Assembly (NCBI GenBank): GCA_014381385.1
Contig: JACNLR010000181.1
Span: forward strand, 1 to 5,587
Length of the DNA stretch: 5,587 nucleotides
Source of the DNA: Planctomycetota bacterium
Lineage (GTDB): Bacteria; Planctomycetota; Phycisphaerae; Phycisphaerales; SM1A02
Direction: 5' to 3'
Shown here piece by piece: positions 1-5,587 of the stretch. The position numbers and the translations under genes are program-made. The notes beneath the pieces are model-generated. The model saw nothing but the letters and a program-made list of their open reading frames with translations, did no database searches and had not been told where the DNA came from. Each line of letters opens with the position of its first letter. Position 1 is the stretch's first letter.

Positions 1-2
1 TT

Positions 3-725
3 GCAGAATGTAAACATGTTCTGGACGCAATTCACCATGATGGTGTTTGCGTAACAGCGGGTGGGTCACAACTTACAGACAGCAAGGGGAATCCAATCGC
101 TCGTGATGTTGTTGACGAAAGCGTTGTACAAGAAGTAACGGAACAAGTGCTTGCAGGCGGGCACCGCGTTTTGTTATTGAAAGATGCGTCAGTTTGCGAT
201 ACACAATATGTACTTGTTGGTGATGCAACGCTCAATGACGCTTCTGCATGGTGGTTTGAAACCCTTGGCGTTTCGACACTTGAAGTTAATTCGCTCGAAG
301 ATGATCCTTGGCTCGGTGAAACCTTGCGCGTTGGGGCTGTGGCATGTGAAAATGAATTGCTCCCAATTGCAAAAGAACTTGGAGCATCACTCCAAGGACG
401 TGCAAAGTTACAGCATTGGTCCGCTGTAACGAGTTCGCAAGCAACAGGCTCGACAACACACTTACTTGAAGTATTTGGGAATGAAGTAAATAAATGGAAA
501 ATGGTAGAACACCATCTAGGCGATTCACTTGTTCGAGATCGCATCGTTGCAGTTGGAGATGGTTTGAATGATGTTGAAGTGCTCAGGGAAGTAGGGCTTT
601 CAATTGTTATGGAAAATGCAACAGAAGAAGTACAACAACACGCAGATGTGTTAACAAGTCACCACGATGCGCATGGGTTTGCGCATGCAATGCATCGTTG
701 GATTATCCAGAAAGATAAACAGTGA
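3..725 (+). CDS. Cof-type (HAD-IIB) hydrolase, C-terminal part (5' end outside window)
   Basis: The frame is open from base 3 and ends at TGA 723-725, giving 240 residues of a protein that starts upstream. The family is Mg-dependent phosphatases acting on small phosphorylated metabolites in the cytosol; the substrate cannot be read from sequence. Seen: a TAGGSQLTD stretch near fragment residues 18-26, where Cof proteins have their 'NGA.i.d..g' segment; a central cap-like region; the motif III lysine in NEVNKW (about 492-494); and motif IV GDGLNDVEVL starting at 555, followed by VMENATEEVQQHADVLT and a short helical tail, which is the classic Cof ending. The nucleophile motif DxDxT and motif II lie outside the window, so catalytic competence cannot be judged. 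The GTG at 147 is an internal valine codon, not the start. The absence of membrane helices after GDGLND argues against a P-type ATPase. The stop overlaps the GTG of the next gene by 4 bases, indicating one transcript and coupled translation. Confidence 0.85.
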   Translation, partial: AECKHVLDAIHHDGVCVTAGGSQLTDSKGNPIARDVVDESVVQEVTEQVLAGGHRVLLLKDASVCDTQYVLVGDATLNDASAWWFETLGVSTLEVNSLEDDPWLGETLRVGAVACENELLPIAKELGASLQGRAKLQHWSAVTSSQATGSTTHLLEVFGNEVNKWKMVEHHLGDSLVRDRIVAVGDGLNDVEVLREVGLSIVMENATEEVQQHADVLTSHHDAHGFAHAMHRWIIQKDKQ

Positions 726-3700
726 GCGTGCGCAATGTTCCATCCAATGAAGCGTGGCCGATTCCATCGATTTTAGATGGGCTTTGTAAAACGCACGATT
801 CATGGCTCCTGTTTGCACCCGAGTGCGAACCCTTTTGGTCGGAACTCTCGACGTTTGCACCGTTACATCAGCTACGAAGAGTACCAACAGCAAAAAGAGG
901 GGTAACGCTCGCAATTGAAGCTGCGATTCCTTCTGTTGTATTTGTACCCAACCGCCAGTTGGATGCTGTTTTACAGTTTGCGCAACATGTATCCCTTGAA
1001 GTTCCCTTGCTTTTAGTTGTTGAAGACCACCCAACTCTTGCAGGGCAGTTGTTGCCACGAAAGGGTGCAAAACAAGCAGGACTTTGTGTTATTGAACCTT
1101 GCGATTCAACGGAAGTTACATTTTGTGCGAGCGCGGCAGCTACTTTTTCTACCTCTCTTTGCGAGCCTGTAGTCTTGCTTATGCACACGAGATTGCTCGC
1201 AAGTTCTGCCTCCAAGCAATCCGTAATCGAACCAGCACAAGCGCCTCGCCCACATTCTAGCGAAGCAGCTACGCCCATCACCCTTTGCAGGAGGCTTGAA
1301 CTCAATCGTCAACGAACACTTCCAAGTCCCGGAGAGCAAGTCGAAGTTGGCTTCGTTACAGTTGGCGGCTCTGATTTGTCGTTGAAATATCTCATTAGCG
1401 AATTGCAATTATTAGGTCGAGTTCCGATGCTCAACATCCGTCTTGTGCACCCGATAGATCAAGTACCTGTTGAACGTTTACTTTCTCGGTGCCGCCATGT
1501 AGTCGTCCTTGAACCACGTCCTGGAGAAGTAGAGCAGGAAATTATTCGCGTTGCACAATCTATGCGCCGAGATGGTCAAGAAGTTGCTTCGATTTGGGGA
1601 AAGGAGTTGCCTCCGATAGACCCAGAGCAAACGCCTGTGACGGTACCTGTCAATGCAATTCACCCATCCATTGTTGCAAGATTAACACAACACTTACTCC
1701 ATGATGCTTGCCCTACAGCCAACGTGAGTGAGCAACTCTCGCCAGAGTTTTCTACTTTAGACATCGAGTCACTGGCACGAATTCCATTTGGCACGAATGG
1801 TGCGCTAGATTTATTGAAGAAAATGGCTAGCCGAGTTCTTTGCAGCGTCGAATCGGATTACGCAGTTTCAATTGATGGTCAATGCATGCAAGAAGGCGAT
1901 GGTAAGCGTGTGTTTGTTGAAACATGGGGCGAAGGCAGGTTTTTGTCAGACGGAATAAATGTAATTCGCGATGCAGTGTTACGAGAAGAAACGCGGATTA
2001 TCCTTGTATGGAGGAATTATGAAATTGGAAGCGCATTATTGACTTTAGTCGAAGCGGTTTTGCCTTCAAAGAACGACGATGGCAAGCGGGTCGTTGAAGT
2101 ATCCATTGACCAAGGGGAAGAAGTAGATATTGCCATCGAAGCAGCGAGTAACCGCAACGGCGTGACAGTGATAATCGTGCGCGATGGCGAAGATCCTCAC
2201 TTTGATTTGTCGCGACTTTCTACCGTATCAAAACAAATAGACGCACTTGGTTTTCGTCCGCAGCATGCAATCGTCATCCCCATCGATCAAATGACTCCTG
2301 TTCGCTTGATTCCGATTGACCCTTGGAAATCTCAAAACACATCATCTGCGATGTTGCTTGAAACGTCTGTTTCTGCAAAGTGGGTGAAGCCGGAATATCG
2401 AAGATGGAGAATTTCACTTCGCCCAATTTTAGAACGAGCCGAAGTCACGAGAAATAAACCGCCTGTACGAGTTGTAGCGGAGAGCGCTAGTGGGTTGACT
2501 CCGCCAAAAGTAATACATGGTGCATCGACTTCGTGGCGTATTCATATAGCAGGATCAAGGGGTGACCAGCCTGGCGTAGTCAGTGAGATTTTGATTCAAG
2601 CGGGGATGCAAATGGGGTATGAGTTACGTGTGCAGTGCAATAACCGATTTGTAGGTCCCGGACGTAGAGCATGGTCGCAATTACTTTTTACTAGGAAGCA
2701 ATCGATAAATGCTTATTCGCCACTCATCGGTTCAATACCTTGGGGAGAAGCGGATGTTGTGCTTGGCTGGGATAAAGATGAAGCGCTCCGAGCGCTTGAT
2801 CAAAAGGGGAATCTGCGTGTCGGTTCGCAAAATAAAACGTACGCGATTGTGAATGCCGATCCTTTTGAACATCAAACCTCTTTTAGGGATGCTCGCGATT
2901 TTGATGTACTTCTTGACAAGCAAGCAATTGCGCAGTCATGTAAACCAGACGGGTTAATTCTTCGTGGCTTTGCTTCCCTAGCGCGTTATCGATTTCATAA
3001 CGAACGATTAGGCGATCTTGTGCAACTTGGTATGGCATTTCAACTCGGGTACATTCCTATAACAGTTGATGCAATACAAGTTGCTGTAGCAACAGCAGAA
3101 AAAAATGGATTCGCACGGAGCGTCGAAGCATTCGATTTTGGTAGAAGAATTGCAAACGACTCAGACAGTATCTGGAAACCAATTAAGGAAGAGTCGCAAA
3201 TTGACCTTAAACGCCTTGAAAAGAGATGTGTCCGCGACTTGCATAAGCAGGGAAGACGTGGAATAGCACAAGCAAAAGTGGTGGAGCGGTTATTGCGCCA
3301 GTGCAGGCAATCTTTGTCAGGATTGTTTGAAACTGCTTCGGGCAGGCAGTCTATGACAGATTTATTCAATGGAATACGAAGATGTGTATTGTGGGGTGGT
3401 GAAGAAACTGCGATTCGGTTTGTGAATTTGATTTGTAAATTGTATGCAGTTGATACTCCTGAAAATGGAAGACTGTTAACAAGGTGTGCAATTCTTCCCC
3501 TCGCTGAATCTATTTTAATCCGCGAACCATTTTATCTTGCACGGTTAGCAAGAAGCCCTGAAGTGCAAAGAAGAATTCGCAAGAGATTGAATGTACGACA
3601 TTCAAGAGGTGATATTTTAAAGAGAAGATTTTTATCAAGATTTCGTTTGAGGCTTTGGAATTGGTCCTTGCAAATCGACATGCGCACAAGTGACTGGTCT

Positions 3701-3928
3701 TCCTTCTTAGTTTCAGCAATCAGCGTTATTGTTCCCAAAGGGTGGCGCGGACACCGCAAAGATAGAGCTGTAAGAGAAGCCACTATTCATGCAGTGAATA
3801 TGGCAGCAACCTCTGGACAAGATTACGATGCGTGGGTCTCTAGGTTTGAAGAATTGAATGAGTTAGCTCTTGCGGGAACATTTCACTCGACATCGCTCGT
3901 TGAAATTCAACGAATCATCCAGTCGTGA
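722..3928 (+). CDS. Degenerate fused indolepyruvate/2-oxoacid:ferredoxin oxidoreductase-like protein (putative pseudoenzyme)
   Basis: This 1068-residue protein has the domain order of the large fused indolepyruvate ferredoxin oxidoreductase, which converts aryl- or other 2-oxoacids to acyl-CoA with TPP and Fe-S clusters. Domains by recognition: about 10-165, the IorA N-terminal (pyrimidine-type) domain, with VVEDHP and IEPCDSTEV matching 'vvaDDP' and 'lEPsDsqE'; about 205-275, the next alpha domain ending VVVLEPRPGEVEQEI, like 'lyVVEE..p.iE.qi'; about 350-490, a TPP-type domain; about 603-810, the gamma/IorB-type domain (EADVVLG 676-682, QLGMAFQLGYIPI 768-780, AFDFGRR 803-809); about 825-1068, an Arg-rich helical tail resembling the C-terminal extension of large IORs (DUF6537, moderate confidence). 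Key motifs are altered: NEK to TAK at 56-58, CPGCPH to IPFGTNG, GDGTFFHSG to GEGRFLSDG, and no Cys in residues 389-638. The GTG start gives a 4-base GTGA overlap with gene 1; only a weak purine run (709-714) precedes it, and a GTG two codons later is an alternative. Family placement is fairly sure; redox activity is doubtful. Confidence 0.8.
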   Translation: MSVRNVPSNEAWPIPSILDGLCKTHDSWLLFAPECEPFWSELSTFAPLHQLRRVPTAKRGVTLAIEAAIPSVVFVPNRQLDAVLQFAQHVSLEVPLLLVVEDHPTLAGQLLPRKGAKQAGLCVIEPCDSTEVTFCASAAATFSTSLCEPVVLLMHTRLLASSASKQSVIEPAQAPRPHSSEAATPITLCRRLELNRQRTLPSPGEQVEVGFVTVGGSDLSLKYLISELQLLGRVPMLNIRLVHPIDQVPVERLLSRCRHVVVLEPRPGEVEQEIIRVAQSMRRDGQEVASIWGKELPPIDPEQTPVTVPVNAIHPSIVARLTQHLLHDACPTANVSEQLSPEFSTLDIESLARIPFGTNGALDLLKKMASRVLCSVESDYAVSIDGQCMQEGDGKRVFVETWGEGRFLSDGINVIRDAVLREETRIILVWRNYEIGSALLTLVEAVLPSKNDDGKRVVEVSIDQGEEVDIAIEAASNRNGVTVIIVRDGEDPHFDLSRLSTVSKQIDALGFRPQHAIVIPIDQMTPVRLIPIDPWKSQNTSSAMLLETSVSAKWVKPEYRRWRISLRPILERAEVTRNKPPVRVVAESASGLTPPKVIHGASTSWRIHIAGSRGDQPGVVSEILIQAGMQMGYELRVQCNNRFVGPGRRAWSQLLFTRKQSINAYSPLIGSIPWGEADVVLGWDKDEALRALDQKGNLRVGSQNKTYAIVNADPFEHQTSFRDARDFDVLLDKQAIAQSCKPDGLILRGFASLARYRFHNERLGDLVQLGMAFQLGYIPITVDAIQVAVATAEKNGFARSVEAFDFGRRIANDSDSIWKPIKEESQIDLKRLEKRCVRDLHKQGRRGIAQAKVVERLLRQCRQSLSGLFETASGRQSMTDLFNGIRRCVLWGGEETAIRFVNLICKLYAVDTPENGRLLTRCAILPLAESILIREPFYLARLARSPEVQRRIRKRLNVRHSRGDILKRRFLSRFRLRLWNWSLQIDMRTSDWSSFLVSAISVIVPKGWRGHRKDRAVREATIHAVNMAATSGQDYDAWVSRFEELNELALAGTFHSTSLVEIQRIIQS

Positions 3929-4955
3929 TTTGGACATGTTCTCTTTTGAGCTGTCCGCAAGCAGCAGAAATGTCACGTCCGCGGCTTGCTCGAATGTGTG
4001 TATTAACGCCAGCTTTAGTGAGGGTTTCTTGAAATCTGCGAACCTGTTCTGTTTTTGGTCTTACATATTCAAGTTCTGGAACTTCGTTATAACGAATGAG
4101 GTTTACGTTGCAACGAAGTGTTTTGCAAAGACCAACTAGTTCCTTTGCTTGCGAGGTCTTGTCATTTATCCCCCCAAGGAGAAGGTACTCAAGCGTAATT
4201 TCTCTGCCGGTAGCGGTAAAATAATTGTTGCATGCTTTGAGGATATCTTCAATCGGCGCGAACTTTGCCCAAGGGATTAACTCCTTCCTAAGAGAATCAT
4301 TTGGCGCATGTAAACTTAATGCAAGGGTAACGGGAATGTCAAACGTTGCAAATTTGTCGATTGCAGCAGGAAGCCCAACAGTAGAGACTGTAATTTTTCG
4401 CGCACCGATGCCCATGCCCCATGGTGCATTCAGAATTCGTATTGCCCGAGTAACCTCACTGTAATTCGCGAAGGGTTCGCCCATCCCCATAAAGACTATG
4501 TTCGTAATATCTCTGCCGCCAAGAGCAATAACTTGCTCGATGATTTGGCCCACTTGCAAATTTCCCTCAAGACCGCCGATACCCGAAGCGCAAAAAGTAC
4601 ACCCAACAGGGCAGCCTACTTGGCTTGAAACGCAAGCAGTTCGCCTTCCTTTGGCTGGGATCATGACGGTTTCGGTCTGTTTTGAGCCATCGTCCCAAGC
4701 TAGCAATTTTTTTATTGTGCCATCGGAGGCTTTCTGCGTTTTGATGCTCTTTGATCTTCTGAAAAACAAACGCTCCGCTAAGAGTTGCCGTTTTTCTTTC
4801 GATATATTTGTCATCGCATCGACCGAGTCGACTTGTTTGTTGTAAATCCAATCAAGTACTTGCTTTTGTGCAAAAGACGGTAATCCAACTTCAGCAACGA
4901 GAGCTTCGATATCTCGTGGGAATAATTCTAGTGCATGTTCTTTTTTTACACTCAC
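3915..4955 (-). CDS. rlmN: Dual-specificity 23S rRNA/tRNA adenine-C2 methyltransferase RlmN
   Basis: This radical SAM enzyme of 346 residues methylates C2 of A2503 in 23S rRNA and of A37 in certain tRNAs. Everything expected is present: the [4Fe-4S]/SAM motif CPVGCTFC at residues 115-122, GMGEP at 157-161, the ALSLHAPND segment near 212-220, LLLGGIND near 258-265, the conserved cysteine before the cluster (C108 in ACVSSQVGC) and the C-terminal cysteine that carries the methyl intermediate (C333 in RGRDISAACGQL). The N-terminal helical part (LFPRDIEALVAEVGLPSFAQKQVLDWIY) matches the family. The start is set at GTG 4955: it follows AAGGGG by 7 bases, overlaps the ispH stop by 4 bases and gives a normal family length. 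Extending to the farthest upstream start (5165) would add 70 basic, low-complexity residues that only shadow ispH. The gene is probably co-transcribed and translationally coupled with ispH. Its 3' end overlaps the convergent gene by 14 bases. It looks fully functional. Confidence 0.96.
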   Translation of the reverse strand: MSVKKEHALELFPRDIEALVAEVGLPSFAQKQVLDWIYNKQVDSVDAMTNISKEKRQLLAERLFFRRSKSIKTQKASDGTIKKLLAWDDGSKQTETVMIPAKGRRTACVSSQVGCPVGCTFCASGIGGLEGNLQVGQIIEQVIALGGRDITNIVFMGMGEPFANYSEVTRAIRILNAPWGMGIGARKITVSTVGLPAAIDKFATFDIPVTLALSLHAPNDSLRKELIPWAKFAPIEDILKACNNYFTATGREITLEYLLLGGINDKTSQAKELVGLCKTLRCNVNLIRYNEVPELEYVRPKTEQVRRFQETLTKAGVNTHIRASRGRDISAACGQLKREHVQITTG

Positions 4956-5587
4956 CCTTTTACCCCTTCGATTGTTATCGAGCGAGAAGTTAAAAACGAA
5001 TTTAATGAAGCGGGCATTGAGAACGTCATTCCTTCGTCGAATGCGGTGTCGCCCGCAAGTTCTCCATTGTAGTTTTCTTTTAGATGATCGATAAGTTGAA
5101 GCACGAGATGTTCGGGAGCACTTGCTCCAGCAGTTATCAAAACTGTTTTTGCATCTTTGAGCCAAAGAGGATTTAGTTTTGATACGTCGTCTAGTAAATA
5201 TGCTTTTGTTCCAACTGATTCAGCAATTTCAGTAAGACGCAGTGAGTTTGAACTGTTTTGGGAGCCAACCACAAGTACAAGGTCAGCGCTGGGCGCGTCA
5301 TCTTTTACGACCCTTTGACGATTTGTAGTCGCGTAGCAAATATCGTCAGTGGGAGGAGCGTGAATTTCTGGGAAAGCTTTTTGCAGTGCAGAAATAATGG
5401 ATTCAGCGTCGTTGATACTCAACGTGGTTTGGGTTAAATAGACAAGTTTGTTCACGTCAGAAATCCGCAAGTTTGGAATGTCTTCTACGGTTTCGACAAT
5501 TTGAATAGAATCTGGTGCTTCGCCCTGCGTGCCGACTACTTCTTGGTGATTCTTGTGACCAATCAATAGAATCTGCCATCCACGTCT
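4952..5587 (-). CDS. ispH: 4-hydroxy-3-methylbut-2-enyl diphosphate reductase IspH, C-terminal part (5' end outside window)
   Basis: IspH is the last enzyme of the MEP isoprenoid pathway. It uses a [4Fe-4S] cluster to reduce HMBPP to IPP and DMAPP in the cytosol. The frame is open to the right edge, leaving 211 residues of a protein that is usually around 300-320 long, so roughly the first third is missing. Seen in the fragment: GHKNHQEVVGTQGEAPD with the conserved His (14) and catalytic Glu (16); TQTTLS at 52-57; DDICYATTNRQ with the third cluster cysteine at 84 (5336-5338); the substrate-phosphate loop GSQNSSNS at 98-105; and TAGASAPE near 142-149. The other two cluster cysteines lie outside the window. 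The C-terminus continues past the usual '.F.LP..L' (here MTFSMPASLNSF) by about 15 residues. The TTG at 5566 lies inside conserved sequence and is not the start. The TGA overlaps the rlmN GTG by 4 bases, placing ispH first in an ispH-rlmN unit. Confidence 0.95.
   Translation of the reverse strand, partial: RRGWQILLIGHKNHQEVVGTQGEAPDSIQIVETVEDIPNLRISDVNKLVYLTQTTLSINDAESIISALQKAFPEIHAPPTDDICYATTNRQRVVKDDAPSADLVLVVGSQNSSNSLRLTEIAESVGTKAYLLDDVSKLNPLWLKDAKTVLITAGASAPEHLVLQLIDHLKENYNGELAGDTAFDEGMTFSMPASLNSFLTSRSITIEGVKG
4963..4969 (-). promoter_or_regulatory. Ribosome binding site of rlmN
   Basis: On the minus strand GAAGGGG ends 7 bases before the GTG at 4955, inside the last codons of ispH. It is a good Shine-Dalgarno match at normal spacing. 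It decides the rlmN start in favour of this GTG over any start further inside ispH, and lets terminating ispH ribosomes reinitiate on rlmN. Confidence 0.65.

Noticed and set aside
32..544. Minus-strand open frame of 170 residues
   Set aside because: It is antisense to the HAD gene, Ser/Thr/Cys-rich with no recognisable domain, which is typical of a shadow frame.
3..725. Tail of a P-type metal ATPase, because of GDGLND
   Set aside because: No membrane segments follow, the motif is followed by the Cof-type NA.e.v...AD..t ending, and the upstream segment matches the HAD-IIB cap.
868..1408. Overlapping minus-strand open frames of 145 and 100 residues
   Set aside because: They lie opposite a well-supported domain of the IOR-like gene and show no protein-like motifs.
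3957..3989. Inverted repeat GCAAGC/GCTTGC as a possible terminator at the convergent junction
   Set aside because: It has 6-base arms, a 21-base loop and no T run, and it falls on conserved RlmN codons around the C-terminal catalytic cysteine.
3870..4139. Plus-strand open frame across the convergent junction
   Set aside because: It is antisense to the conserved C-terminus of rlmN and out of frame with the IOR-like gene; no motif is seen.
4956..5165. A 70-residue N-terminal extension of RlmN running into ispH
   Set aside because: It is the out-of-frame reading of conserved ispH sequence, has no family similarity, and a good ribosome binding site with GTG exists at 4955.
1..5587. Mobile element, CRISPR, tRNA or phage content
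   Set aside because: No direct repeats, terminal inverted repeats, transposase motifs or cloverleaf-like sequences were found by eye; the window is fully accounted for by four genes.

Overview
The window is bacterial chromosomal DNA of moderate GC content (roughly 43-45% by hand count of a few lines). Four protein-coding genes fill it from end to end. Organism: the MEP-pathway enzyme IspH and the 23S rRNA/tRNA methyltransferase RlmN mark it as bacterial. GTG starts and two 4-base GTGA gene overlaps suggest a compact gene organisation. The IspH signature stretches (HxE followed by GT.GEAPD, CYATTNRQ) occur in several phyla, including Planctomycetes-like and Actinobacteria-like lineages. I cannot assign a phylum from the sequence alone.

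Layout: (1) Positions 3-725 (+) hold the C-terminal part of a Cof-type (HAD-IIB) phosphatase, cut by the left edge. (2) Positions 722-3928 (+) hold a 1068-residue protein that overlaps gene 1 by 4 bases. Its domain order is that of the large fused indolepyruvate/2-oxoacid:ferredoxin oxidoreductase: alpha-type N-terminal domains, a TPP-binding-type domain, a gamma/beta-type domain and a helical C-terminal extension. The catalytic and cofactor motifs are eroded and no Fe-S cysteine cluster remains. (3) Positions 3915-4955 (-) hold rlmN, tail-to-tail with gene 2 and overlapping its end by 14 bases. (4) Positions 4952-5587 (-) hold the C-terminal two thirds of ispH, cut by the right edge and overlapping rlmN by 4 bases.

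The layout is therefore two convergent, tightly packed transcription units: HAD phosphatase plus degenerate oxidoreductase on the plus strand, and ispH plus rlmN on the minus strand. There is no intergenic DNA, so no promoter or intrinsic terminator is visible. I found no tRNA, rRNA, CRISPR, insertion sequence or notable repeat.

RlmN and IspH are both well-preserved [4Fe-4S] enzymes with their visible key residues intact. The most unusual item is the 1068-residue protein. It keeps the full architecture and an intact frame but appears to have lost the residues for thiamine diphosphate chemistry and electron transfer. It may be an undescribed pseudoenzyme or a repurposed 2-oxoacid oxidoreductase, translationally coupled to a small-molecule phosphatase.
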